From positions 682,001 through 746,000 of the forward strand of contig NZ_CP133990.1 of the NCBI RefSeq assembly GCF_031582905.1: DNA of 64,000 nucleotides. Reading direction: 5' to 3'. The notes under the pieces were generated by a model. That model was not told the DNA's origin and ran no database searches. It saw nothing but the letters and a program-made list of their open reading frames with translations. The stretch is from Pengzhenrongella sp031582905. Lineage in GTDB: Bacteria; Actinomycetota; Actinomycetes; Actinomycetales; Cellulomonadaceae. A program made the translations under genes and the position numbers. Shown here one piece after another: positions 18,782-29,396 of the stretch; within the stretch, counting starts at the first letter, position 1, and the number at the start of each line of letters is the position of its first letter.

Positions 18782-21700
18782 ATGACTGACTCACTGGCAC
18801 CCGTCACCGGACAGATCCCGCTGCGCCGCGGCCCCCGCGTGACCGCGGTGGTCGTGACGCGTGGACCCACCCGCTACCTGGGGACGACGCTGCGTGCGCT
18901 CGCGGACCAGAGCCGGCCACCGGACGCCGTCCTCGTCGTGGACGCCAAGGCGCCGTCGACCGACGACTCCGCGGTCGACCCCGCGCGCGTCGACGACCTC
19001 GTCCAGGCCACGCTCGGCGGAGCCGACGCGCAGCCGCGCACGGTGCCCGCCCCGGGGGCGCGCACGTTCGGCGACGCCGTGCGCACGGCCCTGGGCGCCC
19101 CCGCCGCCAGCCCCGCCACCGCACCCGCCACGGGCACCGCCACGGGCACGCCGGTCGACGCCGACGACGCCGCGGCGGCGTGGCTGTGGCTGCTGCACGA
19201 CGACTCCGCCCCCGCGCCGGACGCGCTCGCCGAGCTCGTCCGCGTGATCGAGCACGCGCCGTCGGTCGCGGTCGCCGGCGTCAAGCAGCGCGGCTGGTAC
19301 ACCCCGGACCGCCTGCTCGAAGTCGGGCTCACCACCTCGCGGCTGGGTCGGCGCGTGACCGGCGTCGAGGACGGCGAGGTGGACCAGGGCCAGCACGACG
19401 GCCGGGAGGACGTGCTGGCCGTCGGGCTCGCGGGGGCGCTGGTGCGCCACGACGTCTGGGACGAGCTGGGGGACCGGACCCGGCGCTCGGCCCGTTCGGT
19501 GACGGGCTGGACCTGTGCCGCCGTGCCCGCCTGGCCGGGCACCGCGTGGTCGTGGTCCCGCGTGCCGTGGTCCGGCACGCGCGGGCGTCGTACGCCGGCC
19601 TGCGCGACGACGACCTGCTGCACGTCCTCACCGGAGCGGCCGTCCACGACCCCCATCCGCACGTCGCGCCCGACGCCGCCGGCGGACCGCCGCCGCACGA
19701 CCACCGCCGGTCGTTCGCGACCCGACGGCGGGCGCACGTGCACGCGCAGCTCGCCGCGGTGCCGCTGCCGCTGCTGCCCGTGCTCACGGTCGTCTTCCTC
19801 ATCGCTGCGGCCTTGCGGTCGCTGTACCGCGTCGCCACGAAGGACGCCGTCCTCGCGACCGCCGAGCTCGCGGCCCCGGTCGTCGCGGTGCTGAACCCGG
19901 CGCGGATGGCGCGCTCCCGTGCCCTGGCCCGGAGTACCCGCCGACTGCCGCGACGCTCCCTGCGGCCCCTGCAGGCGTCCTGGCGCGACGTGCTGCGCGA
20001 GGAGCGCGACCGGGTGCTCGCGCGCCGTGAGGCGAGCCGCGTCCGGCAGGCGCCCAGCGAGCTCGAGCTCGCCGAGCTCGACGCCCTGGCGACCCGGCGC
20101 CGCCTGGGGTTCGCAGCTCTCGGTGTCGCCCTGGTGGCGCTGACCGTGGCCCGGCTCGGGCCGCTGATCGCGGCGGCCGTGGGTGGCCAGTGGCTCGTGG
20201 GCGGCGGACTGCTGCCGGCCGGGGCCGACCTCGGCGAGGTGTGGCGGATCGTGACGTCGGGCTGGGTGCCCGGAGGACTGGGGTACCCCGGTCCGGCCGA
20301 CCCGCTGCTCACCCTCCTCGTGCCGGTCACCGCGCTGACCGGGGGCAGCGCGCAGGCCGCGGTCGCGGTGCTGCACCTCACCGGCCTGCTCGTCGCCGGC
20401 GCGGGCGCCTGGTTCGCCGCGGGCGCCGCCACTCGCTCGGTGGGGCTGCGCTGGTGGGCCGCCGTGGTGTGGGTGGCCGTCCCGGCGCTCCACCAGGCCC
20501 TGGACGAAGGCCGGCTGGGCGCCGTCGTCGCGCACGCCGCGCTGCCGTGGGTCGCGCTCGGGGTCGCCCGCGCGCTCGGGGTCCACCGCCGCGACGTCGT
20601 CGCCTCCGGGCTCGTCGGCGCGCGCTCCCCGCACGACGACGACGCCCCGGACGACGCCCCGGACGCCGGCCCCGACGACCGTGCCGCCCGCACGGCTGCG
20701 GACGCCGACGAGCACCCCGTCGAGGCGCCGGTCGCGCGTGGGGCGACGGCGCTCGCCGTGCCCGACCCGACCCGGCCGCCGCCCGTGCCGGGCGTGCCGC
20801 CGCGTGACCCGAGCCGCGCACGGGCCGGGTCGATCACCGCCGCCGCCGCGGGCGGGCTCGCGTTCGCGGCGTCCGTCGCCGGTGCACCGGTGCTCCTCCC
20901 GGCCGGGCTCCTCGTGCTGCTCGCCGTCGCCGTCGTCGCCCGTGCGCACCGCTGGCGCCTGGTTCTCGTGGCCCTGCCCGCGCTGGTCGTCGCCGGACCG
21001 CTCGTCCAGGACGCCCTGAGCCGGTGGGACGCGGGTGGGTGGCGCGCGCTGCTCGCCGAGCCCGGGCTCCCGGTCGCCTCCACCGCGGGACCCGCGTGGC
21101 AGGCGCTGCTCGCCCTGCCGACACCGCCCGGCGACCGGGGCGCCGGGCTGGCGCGGTGGGTGGGCGACGACCTGGCCGCGGTGCTGCCGTACGTGCTCGG
21201 TGCGGTCCTCGTCCTGCTCGCGCTCCTCGCGCTGCTGCGCGGTGCACCGGTCACCCGGGGGTGCGGGTGGGATGGCTGACCGCCGTGTGCGGGCTCGGCG
21301 CCGCGGTGGTCGCGGGCCGGGTCGGGACCGCCGTGGTCGGCGGCGAGGTGGTGCGCGGGTGGCCGGGCGCGGGGGTCTCGCTCGCCGTGCTCGGGCTGCT
21401 CGCCGCCGCGGTGCTCGGCGCCGACGGGGTGCGCGCCCGGGTGGTCCCGCACGTGTTCGGCCGCCGCCAGGTCGCCGCCGGCGCCCTGGCGGTCGCCGCG
21501 GCCCTCGCCCCCTCGCGCCGCTCGCGGCCTGGTTCGGCGCCGCGCCCTCGGTCGGGACCCCCGACGGGGACGGGCCCGTCGCCGTGTCCGGCGTCCGGGC
21601 GCCCGTCGTGCCGGCGGTGGGGCGGCAGGCCCAGACGTCCGAGGCCCGCTCCCGGGTGCTGGCTCTCGCGGCGGCCGACGACGGCGGCGTCGCCTTCACC

Positions 21701-22540
21701 CTGCTGCGCGGCGACGGCCCGCAGCTCACCGACAGGTCCGCCGCCGTGCGGGCGAGGGACCTGACCGGCGGTGGCGGTCGGCCGGAGGTCGTCGACCCCG
21801 CCGCCGACACCGCGACGCGCGAGGTGGAGCGGCTCGTCGCGCGGCTCGCCTCCGGTGCGGTGGGGGACGTCTCGGCCGACCTCGCACGCCTCGCCGTCGG
21901 TGCGGTGCTCGTGCCGCCGGCCCCGCAGCCGTCGACCGGGACCACCACCGCCGCCGACCCGGACGCCGACGCCGCGCCCGCCGCCGCTCGCGGCGAGCTC
22001 GTCGGTCGGCTCGACGCGACCGCCGGGCTCGAGCGGATCACCGAGAGCGAGACCGGCGTCATCTGGCGCGTGGTCACGCCCGCCGCACCCGCCGCCGGTG
22101 CCGCACCCGACGAGGACGGCCCCGACGACGCCGCCCCCGACGACGCCGGCCCCGCCGACGCCGACGGCGCCGACCCGGGGGCCGCCGCCACCCCCGTGAC
22201 CGCGTGGGCCCGACTCGTGGAGCCCGGGTCCGAGGCGACCGCCCTCCCGGCGCAGACGCTCGTGGTCGAGACGCGCGTGCCGTCCGGTGCGGACGGCCGG
22301 ACCGTCGTGCTCGCCGAGCGCGCCGACCCGGGCTGGCGCGCCACGTTGGACGGCCGCAGGCTGACCGCCGCGCCGGACGGCTGGCGCCAGGCGTGGCAGC
22401 TCGGCGCGTCCGGCGGTGAGCTGCGGATCGCCTACGCGCCGACCGACCAGCGGGTGTGGTCGGTCGTCCAGGCCGTGGTGCTGGGCCTCACCGCCCTGCT
22501 GGCGCTGCCGCTGCGCCGCCGACGCGGAGGTGCCCGATGA
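18782..22540 (+). CDS. Giant GT2 glycosyltransferase with C-terminal multi-helix membrane region, three frameshifts
   Basis: Restored product about 1253 residues. N-terminal GT-A domain (about 1-300): VTRGPTRYLGTTLRAL, VLVVDAKAP, and the metal-site-like WLWLLHDDSAPAPDAL. After a helix near 340-360 (PLLPVLTVVFLIAAALRSLY) come a charged linker and about ten helices, with Ala/Asp-rich low-complexity linkers, a large extracytoplasmic domain and a final helix before RRRRGG. This is the conserved actinobacterial GT next to whiB2. Breaks, each one base short: 19468-19472, 21257-21261 and 21508-21512. Stop overlaps the DUF5719 start by 4 bp (ATGA). Presumed role in envelope polysaccharide; substrate unknown. 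Confidence 0.82.
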
Positions 22541-24199
22541 GGCGCCGTACCGCGCGGGTCACCCGACTGGTGACCGGGGTCGCCGTCGTCGTGGCCGCCG
22601 CCGGCGTGGCCGTGGCGGGCTCGGTCCCGGCCGGTCCGCCACGCGTCGAGGCGACCGCGTCGGTCGTCCAGGTGCCGCCCACCGCGACGACCCTCGTGTG
22701 CCCCGGCCCGCTCGTGCAGCCGGACGGCGGCGCGTCCGGCGACGCCGCGTTCGACCCCACCCCGGTAGACACCCTCACCACGCAGCGGGTGGTCACGACC
22801 GCCCCGCCGGGAGCGGCGGTCGCCGCGCCGGTCACGCTGTCGCCGCTCGGGGGCGGGCCGGCGCTGCTCGACCTGTCCGCGTCGGGGTCTCCCGCTGCAC
22901 GGGTCGGTGGCGTGGCCGGCGTCGACGGGCCGACGCTCCTGCGGGCCGAACCCGCCGGTCCGGTGGCCGCACCGGCCGGTGGCGCGAGCGCCTCGGTGAC
23001 CACCGAGGGCGACCTGCGGGGTCTGGCCGCGGCCTCGTGCCAGCTGCCCACCGCGAGCAGCTGGCTGGTCGGCGGCAGCACCGAGGTCGGCAGCAGCGCG
23101 CTGCTCGTCGTCGTGAACCCCGGGCGCACCCCGCCGAGGTGTCCCTGCGGGTGTGGGGCCCGAGCGGCCCGGTGGAGGCCGTCGGCGGCGGCACGTTCCT
23201 CGTCGCACCGGGCGCCGAGCGCGCGGTGCTCCTCGAGGGCGTCGCGGCGGAGCAGCGTCGCGTCACGGTGCACGTGACGGCGGCCGGTGGCCTGGTGTCG
23301 GCGCACGTGCAGGACAACCGGCTCGACGGGTTCACGCCGGCGGGTACGGACCTCGTCACGGCCGGCGCCGCGCCCGCGACCCGCCAGGTGGTCGGCGGGA
23401 TCGTCGTCCCGGCGAGCGAGACCGGTGCCCCCGACACCGCCCAGCTGCGACTCCTCGCGCCCGGGGAGGAGCGGGCGGCCGTCCGGCTCACGCTGCTCGG
23501 GCCCGACGGGCCGGTGTCGCTGCCCGGCGCCGAGCGGCTCGTCCTGGGCCCCGGCGAGGTGACCGACGTGTCCCTGGCCGGGCTGCCGACGGGCGCCTAC
23601 ACGGCCGTCGTCGACGCCTCCACACCGGTCGTCGCGGGCGCGATGATCACGCGCCAGGGCCCGCCGGTCGAGCTCGACGACATCCCGACGCTCGAGCGCG
23701 CCTGGGTGCCCTCCGGTGAGGTGGGGGCGGCCGGTGCGGTCGCGGTGCCCGACGGCGTGAGCGGGACGGTCGTCGTCGGCTCGGTCGCGCCCCTGGGGTG
23801 GACGCCGACGACGACGGCCTGGCACCGGCCGGTGGGGTGCTGCGGGCGCTGGACGCGGAGGGTCGCGTGCTCACCGAGCGGAGCCTGCAGGTGCCCGCCG
23901 GGACGACCCTGCGGGTCGACGCGGCCGAGCTCGGGGCCGGTCAGCCCGTCGCCGCGGTCGAGCTCGTGCCGGACGGCGCCCGGTCGGGCTCGGCGGACGA
24001 CGCCGACGACGCGGACGACGCGGCCGACGCCGACGACGCGGCCGACGCCGACGACGCCCGCGCGTCCCTGGCGTGGTGGGTCCTCGCGACGGCCGGCAGC
24101 GGACCCGACGAGCTGGTCTCCGTCCTCGCCCCCGTCCCGGGGCCGCAGGCGCCGCCGGCGGTCCGGGTGCACCGCGCGGAGCGGCTCGGCCTGCCCTGA
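22537..24199 (+). CDS. DUF5719 family exported protein, two frameshifts
   Basis: Restored product about 554 residues. An Arg-rich N-terminus and one helix (about 9-30) give a signal peptide or anchor; the rest is beta-rich and Ala/Val/Gly-rich, with repeated SLAGLPTGAYTAVV-like strands and an acidic Asp-Ala repeat near 485-508. DUF5719 proteins sit right after the large GT in actinobacteria, and here the ATGA overlap implies coupled translation, so it probably acts outside the membrane with that enzyme. C run 23129-23132 and G run 23795-23798 are each one base short. Molecular function unknown. Confidence 0.8.
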
Positions 24200-24221
24200 G
24201 CCGCGGTGAGGTGGTGCCCGG

Positions 24222-25081
24222 TCAGCGCGACCGGCGCACCTCGACCGCCTCCCGCAGCGCCAGGCCCAGCGTGATCGCCGCCCGCAGGGGGCGTGGTACC
24301 AGCGGTGGTAGCGACGGTGCAGGTAGCGGCGGGCGCTCGCGTGGTGGGCGGCGATCATGCGGGCCGGGCGGTCCCGCCACGACGTCCCACCGACGTGGGT
24401 GACCTGGGCGGACGGCACGTACACGTTGCGCCAGCCGGCCAGACCGAGCCGCTCACCGAGGTCGACGTCCTCGAAGAACATGAAGTAGCCGGGGTCGAAG
24501 CCCCCGACGGCCTCGAACGCCTCCCGGCGCACCAGCAGGCACGCACCGGACAGCCAGCCGGCCTCGCGCTCGGTGCGCTCGGCGGACTCCTGGCGGCGCT
24601 GGTAGGCGCGCGTCCACGGGTTGCGCGGCCACAGCCGCGCGAACACCGCGTGCCCGACGCCCTGGGTCAGCGACGGCAGCGCACGCGCCGACGGGTACAC
24701 CGAGCCGTCCGGGTTGAGCAGCGTCGGTCCGAACGCGCCGCCGGACGGGTGCCGGTCCGCGGCGTCGAGCAGCGCGTCCAACGACCCCGGCGACCACACG
24801 ATGTCAGGGTTCACCACGACGAGCCACGGCTCGGTGCCGCCCTCGGCGCCGCGGTTCGCCGCGCGTCCGTACCCGACGTTCTCGCCGATCCGCAGCACCT
24901 GGCCGCCGTGGGCGGCCGCGACCCGCTCGGGGCGGTCGTCGGTCGACCCGTTGTCCGCCAGCACGAGGGTCACCGGGCTCGTGGTCGCGGTCGCGAGCGA
25001 GGTCGCGAGGTCCTCCAGCTCGGGACCGGGTCGGTACGTCACGCAGACGACGCGGACCGGCGGGCGTGAGGAGGGGCTCAT
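24222..25081 (-). CDS. Family 2 glycosyltransferase (rhamnosyltransferase/WbbL-like), one frameshift
   Basis: Restored product about 286 residues. VVCVTYRPGPELEDL, LVLADNGSTDD, VGYGRAANRG, the DxD-like VVNPDIVW, GWLSGACLLVRREAF and FMFFEDVDLGERL follow the WbbL-type rhamnosyltransferase pattern. WbbL adds rhamnose to the GlcNAc-PP-polyprenol linker of the mycobacterial wall; a similar job here would fit the rml genes but is inference. The G run at 24287-24291 is one base short: WYHAP should continue LRAAITLGLAL and end at 24222. A TAGCCT -10 lies 8 nt before ATG 25081 and overlaps the stop of the upstream gene. Confidence 0.85.
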
Positions 25082-25092
25082 CGCGCCACAGG

Positions 25093-25541
25093 CTAGTGCC
25101 CGCCGCTGTACTCGGGGTCCACCTCGTCCGGGCTGCGGGCCAGCAGGTGCGCGACCTGCTCGACGACGACGTCGCGCACCAGGTCCTCGAGCTCGTCGGC
25201 GTCCAGGGCCCGCGTCTCGACGGGCCGCCGGTAGACGACGATCCGGGCGGGCAGGCCCGCGTCGGCGGGGAAGTACCGGCCGAGCGGGACACCACCGTGC
25301 TCCCATGGGGCGGGCTGCGACGGGGGACGTCCTCGACCGCGAACTCCGCGCCGTCGAGCTGGCGCGACCACCGCTTCTCGAGCCGCTCGACCGCGGCCAG
25401 CACGACGTCGTCGAACCGCTCGGCGCGGGTGCGGTAGGCGGGCAAGGACGGGGGCACCATGGGCCCGCGCAGTCCGCGACCCCGACGGTCACGGCGCCGC
25501 ACCGGCTGGACGGGCTCACGGGGAGCGGGCGCTCTGCTCAC
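25093..25541 (-). CDS. Metallopeptidase-fold (zincin_1-like) protein with degraded zinc motif, one frameshift
   Basis: Restored product about 149 residues. RFDDVVLAAVERLEKRW, then PLGRYFPADAGLPARIVVYRRPVE and LEDLVRDVVVEQVAHLLA match the small metallopeptidase family found next to DUF3499 and manB in actinobacteria. Where the family has HExxH, this protein reads VVEQVAH, lacking the first His, so proteolysis is unlikely. The G run at 25322-25326 is one base short, splitting EDVP from PSQPAPWEHGG. GTG 25541 has TAGGGT 6 nt upstream (leaderless). Confidence 0.8.
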
Positions 25542-25680
25542 GTCAGCACCCTAGTCCGCGTGCTGCGGGGTCCGGCGGGCCGGCGGATCCGGCGGGTCCG
25601 GCAGGCGGCATGCGCCGGTTCACCCGCTCGCGCCGCGTGCCGGTGCCTGCGCCCGCGCGGCGGGCAGGTACCGTTCGCGT

Positions 25681-26046
25681 GTGAGATCGGTCCGTCAGTG
25701 CACGCGCACCGCCTGCGACAGCGGGGCGGTGGCGACCCTGACGTACGTGTACTCCGACCAGACGGCGGTCCTCGGGCCGCTGGCGAACCACGCCGAGCCG
25801 CACTCCTACGACCTGTGCGCCGAGCACGCGGAGCGTCTCACCGCACCGCGCGGCTGGGAGGTCGTGCGGCTCACGCCGGACTTCGAGCAGTCGGGCCCGA
25901 GCCCCGACGACCTCCTGGCGCTCGCGGACGCGGTGCGCGAGGCGGGACGCCCGCGTCGCCAGCCCGGGCCCGAGCCGCTCCCGGTCGCCGAGGTCGGCCG
26001 TCGAGGACATCTCCGCGTGCTCCGCGGAGAAGGACGTCAGGGTTAG
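25681..26046 (+). CDS. DUF3499 family protein
   Basis: 121 residues with the GTG start. The N-terminal CTRTAC and a second Cys in YDLCAEHAERLTAPRGWEV form a possible metal site; VATLTYVYSDQTAVLGPLA is the family signature. Always next to the metallopeptidase-like gene and manB in actinobacteria; no biochemical role known to me. Leaderless: TACCGT at 25669-25674 is 6 nt before GTG 25681. Confidence 0.88.
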   Translation: MRSVRQCTRTACDSGAVATLTYVYSDQTAVLGPLANHAEPHSYDLCAEHAERLTAPRGWEVVRLTPDFEQSGPSPDDLLALADAVREAGRPRRQPGPEPLPVAEVGRRGHLRVLRGEGRQG

Positions 26047-26056
26047 GGTGGTCACG

Positions 26057-26407
26057 ATGAAGCGAACCGACGCCGCGGCGCTCCCGACGACGTTCCCCAC
26101 TCCTGCTGGTGCCGTGACGGCCGCCCGCACGAGCGCGCGACGCACCTCGTCGGTACCCACGCAGCGCCGCCGCCCGGCCGAGGCGCCGCTCCCGCTCGGC
26201 TCGCTCCTCACCGACCCGGCCGCCACCCGCACCGCGCCGTGCGCCCAGTGCTCGGGCACGTCGCTGACCCGGCTGCCCATGGTGCTCACGGACGGCAGCG
26301 CGGTGACGTTCGTCTCCTGCCACGACTGCGAGACCCGGGCGTGGGTCGCCGCCGACGGCGCCGCGGTGGAGCTCGACGCGGTGCTCAGCAGCGCGACCAA
26401 GGGCTGA
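26057..26407 (+). CDS. Small zinc-ribbon-like protein of unknown function
   Basis: 116 residues from ATG 26057. The N-terminal half is Arg/Thr/Pro-rich and looks disordered. The C-terminal half has two Cys-x2-Cys pairs (CAQC and CHDC) about 32 residues apart, a likely zinc ribbon, with RLPMVLTDGSAVTFVSCHDCE between them. Not assigned to a named family. It begins 10 bp after DUF3499 and lies 80 bp before manB on the same strand. A GTG at 26048 is an alternative start. Confidence 0.75.
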   Translation: MKRTDAAALPTTFPTPAGAVTAARTSARRTSSVPTQRRRPAEAPLPLGSLLTDPAATRTAPCAQCSGTSLTRLPMVLTDGSAVTFVSCHDCETRAWVAADGAAVELDAVLSSATKG

Positions 26408-26487
26408 CGCCCCGCCCGACCCGGCGGCGGACCCGTGTGGACCAGCCCGGCGCGAGTGTGCCACCCGGCACTGACTAGGCTGTCGGG

Positions 26488-28047
26488 GTGCCCCAGAACA
26501 GCTCTCTGCCCGTCGACCCGCCCGTCGACCTGTCCGCTCTGATCAAGGCCTACGACGTCCGGGGCGTCGTCCCGGACCAGTTCGACGCGCGCGTCGCCCG
26601 GGCGATCGGTGCCGCGTTCGCCGACGCCGTCGTGCTCCCGGACGCCACCGGTGCCGGCACCGCCGGGCGCCCCACGGTGGTCATCGGCAACGACATGCGG
26701 CCCTCCGGGCCCGAGCTCGTGGGCGCGTTCGCCGACGGCCTCGCCGCGCGTGGGGTGGACGTCGTGCGCATCGGGCTGTGCTCGACCGACGGGCTCTACT
26801 ACGCGTCGGGCTCGCTCGCGATGCCGGGGGCGATGTTCACCGCGAGCCACAACCCGGCCGAGTACAACGGGATCAAGCTGTGCCGGTCCGGCGCCCGTCC
26901 GGTCGGCCAGGACACCGGCCTCACGCAGGTCCGCGACCTCGCCGGGGCCTACCTGACCGACGGCGTCCCCGAGGTGGACGACGCCGCCCGCGGGCAGGTC
27001 ACGGACCGCGACCTCCTCGCCGACTACGCCGCCTTCCTGCGCGGGCTCGTCGACCTGTCCGGGATCCGCCGCCTGAAGGTCGTCGTCGACGCCGGCAACG
27101 GCATGGGCGGGCACACCGCCCCCGCGGTCCTGGGCACCGGTGCCGGGCTGCCCGAGCTGCCCCTCGACGTCGTCCCGCTGTACTTCGAGCTCGACGGCAC
27201 CTTCCCCAACCACGAGGCCAACCCGCTCGAGCCGGAGAACCTGCGCGACCTGCAGGCGGCCGTCGTCGAGCACGGCGCCGACCTCGGGCTGGCCTTCGAC
27301 GGCGACGCCGACCGCTGCTTCGTCATCGACGAGAACGGCGACCCGGTCAGCCCGTCCGCGATCACCGCGCTGGTCGGGCTGCGGGAGGTCGAGCGCGAGC
27401 GGGCCGCCGGCCGCGACGCGATCATCATCCACAACCTCATCACCTCCCAGGTCGTCCCCGACCTGGTGACCGCCGCCGGCGCCACCGCGGTGCGTACCCG
27501 GGTCGGCCACTCCTTCATCAAGGCGCAGATGGCCGAGCACGGCGCCGTCTTCGGCGGCGAGCACAGCGCGCACTACTACTTCCGGGACTTCTTCTTCGCG
27601 GACACCGGCATGCTCGCCGCGATGCACGTGCTCGCGGCCCTGGGCAGCCAGGACGCCCCGCTGTCGGCGCTGTCGGAGGCGTACCAGCCCTACGTCGCCT
27701 CGGGGGAGATCAACTCCCGCGTCGAGGACGTGCCGGCCGCCCGGGCACGGGTCGTCAAGGCGTACGTCACCGACCAGGGCGCCGGCCCGGTCGAGGTCGA
27801 CGAGCTCGACGGGCTGACGGTCTCCCACTGGGAGAGCCACCCGCGCTGGTGGTTCAACCTGCGCGCGTCGAACACCGAGCCCCTCCTGCGGCTCAACGTC
27901 GAGGCCGCCGACGAGGACATCATGGAGAAGGTCCGCGACGACGTCCTCGCGCTGGTCCGGCAGGACACCCCGCCCGCCGCCGCGGCCGGCGTCACCGGCG
28001 CGACCGGCGTGTCCGGTGCGGACGTCGCCGCCGAGGGCGACCGATGA
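26488..28047 (+). CDS. manB: Phosphomannomutase/phosphoglucomutase
   Basis: 519 residues, intact. Phosphoserine loop TASHNPAEYNGIK (Ser is the phosphate carrier), metal loop FDGDADRCFVID, sugar-specificity region GGEHSAHYYFRDF and phosphate-binding SNTEPLLRLNVE are all present, in the order of the alpha-D-phosphohexomutases. It interconverts hexose-6-P and hexose-1-P, linking manA to GDP-mannose and possibly to glucose-1-P for rmlA. GTG 26488 has TAGGCT at 26476-26481, 6 nt upstream (leaderless). Overlaps the next gene by 4 bp (ATGA). Confidence 0.93.
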   Translation: MPQNSSLPVDPPVDLSALIKAYDVRGVVPDQFDARVARAIGAAFADAVVLPDATGAGTAGRPTVVIGNDMRPSGPELVGAFADGLAARGVDVVRIGLCSTDGLYYASGSLAMPGAMFTASHNPAEYNGIKLCRSGARPVGQDTGLTQVRDLAGAYLTDGVPEVDDAARGQVTDRDLLADYAAFLRGLVDLSGIRRLKVVVDAGNGMGGHTAPAVLGTGAGLPELPLDVVPLYFELDGTFPNHEANPLEPENLRDLQAAVVEHGADLGLAFDGDADRCFVIDENGDPVSPSAITALVGLREVERERAAGRDAIIIHNLITSQVVPDLVTAAGATAVRTRVGHSFIKAQMAEHGAVFGGEHSAHYYFRDFFFADTGMLAAMHVLAALGSQDAPLSALSEAYQPYVASGEINSRVEDVPAARARVVKAYVTDQGAGPVEVDELDGLTVSHWESHPRWWFNLRASNTEPLLRLNVEAADEDIMEKVRDDVLALVRQDTPPAAAAGVTGATGVSGADVAAEGDR

Positions 28048-28262
28048 GCACCGGCCAGCGACCCGCGCCCCCCGCGCTGGAGCCGTGGCTGCGGGACATC
28101 CTGCGGTGCCCGGTGACGGGTGCGACGCTCGTCGACGGCGTCGGGCCCGACGGGACGCCGGAGCTCGTGTCGACCGACCCGGAGCAGCCGCTGGCGTACC
28201 CGGTGCGCGACGGGATCCCGGTGCTCCTCGCCGGCGACGCCCGGCGGGTGGACGACACCTGA
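28044..28262 (+). CDS. Trm112-like small protein
   Basis: 72 residues. LRDILRCPVTGATLV, then YPVRDGIPVLLAGDA, is the Trm112/YcaR signature. The classical family has zinc-binding Cys pairs; here only one Cys remains (RCPVTG), common in bacterial versions. Trm112 proteins partner methyltransferases, but the bacterial role is unclear. Translationally coupled to manB through an ATGA overlap. Confidence 0.88.
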   Translation: MSTGQRPAPPALEPWLRDILRCPVTGATLVDGVGPDGTPELVSTDPEQPLAYPVRDGIPVLLAGDARRVDDT

Positions 28263-28384
28263 GCGCTGGTCGCGCACCGGTGACCGCCCGGGCCTAGCCT
28301 TGCCGCGTGCCGGCGCCCACGGGGGCCCGGCGGGCGGTCGGCCGGGTGGCGGACGGCCCGGACGCATCGACGGAGGGGACCCCC

Positions 28385-29332
28385 ATGGCCGGCGGCCTGG
28401 CAGCGCTCTTGGACGACATCGCGGCGCTGGCGAAGGTCGCCGCGGCGTCGGTGGACGACGTCGCGGGAGCCGCCGGCCGGGCCAGCGCGAAGGCCGCGGG
28501 CGTCGTCATCGACGACACCGCCGTGACGCCGCGCTACGTCCACGGGTTCGCGGCGGAGCGCGAGCTGCCGATCATCCGGCGCATCGCGGTCGGGTCGCTG
28601 CGCAACAAGCTGCTGCTCATCCTCCCGGCGCTGCTGCTGCTCAGCCAGTTCCTGCCGTGGCTGCTCACGCCGATCCTCATGGTGGGGGGCACCTACCTCG
28701 CGTTCGAGGGGGCCGAGAAGATCTGGGAGCTCGTCACGGGGAAGGCGAAGCACGAGACCGCCACCCCGGTCGCCGTCCAGGGCGAGGACGTCGAGAAGAC
28801 CATGGTGTCCGGCGCGATCCGCACCGACTTCATCCTCTCCGCGGAGATCATGGTGATCTCCCTCAACGAGGTCGCCGACGAGCCGCTGCTGTCCCGCGCC
28901 GTCATCCTCGTCGTGGTCGCCCTCGGGATCACGCTGCTGGTCTACGGCGTGGTCGCGCTCATCGTGAAGATGGACGACATCGGGCTCCGGCTCGCCGCGA
29001 CGAAGCAGGGCGCGGTCGCCGCGTCCGGGCGCTTCCTCGTCCGCGCGATGCCCAAGGTCCTCGCGGTGCTCTCCACCGTCGGCATCGTGGCGATGCTGTG
29101 GGTGGGTGGCCACATCCTGCTCGTGGGCGCCGACGAGCTCGGCTGGCACGCGCCCTACGACCTCGTGCACCACGCGGAGGAGGCCGTGCACGGCGTCGCC
29201 GGGATCGGCGGCTTCCTCGGGTGGCTGGCGAACACGCTCGCCTCGGCGCTGGCCGGTCTCGTGGTGGGCGCCGTCGTCGTGGCGGTCATGCACCTCGTGC
29301 CGCACCGCAAGCACGCCGCCGCGGCGCACTGA
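28385..29332 (+). CDS. DUF808 (YedI-like) inner membrane protein
   Basis: 315 residues. MAGGLAALLDDIAALAKVA and SLRNKLLLILPALLLLSQFLPW are the DUF808 signature; four to five helices follow, with a C-terminal VPHRKHAAAAH. Homologous to E. coli YedI, function unknown. ATG 28385 has GGAGGG at 28373-28378. The 122 bp upstream hold no other gene. Last gene of the core block before the ABC-F gene on the other strand. Confidence 0.88.
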   Translation: MAGGLAALLDDIAALAKVAAASVDDVAGAAGRASAKAAGVVIDDTAVTPRYVHGFAAERELPIIRRIAVGSLRNKLLLILPALLLLSQFLPWLLTPILMVGGTYLAFEGAEKIWELVTGKAKHETATPVAVQGEDVEKTMVSGAIRTDFILSAEIMVISLNEVADEPLLSRAVILVVVALGITLLVYGVVALIVKMDDIGLRLAATKQGAVAASGRFLVRAMPKVLAVLSTVGIVAMLWVGGHILLVGADELGWHAPYDLVHHAEEAVHGVAGIGGFLGWLANTLASALAGLVVGAVVVAVMHLVPHRKHAAAAH

Positions 29333-29396
29333 CGCCGCCTGCCGCCGACGGCGGCGACCGTCCGGCTGCCGCGCCGGCTGACGCACTGGCCAGGCG

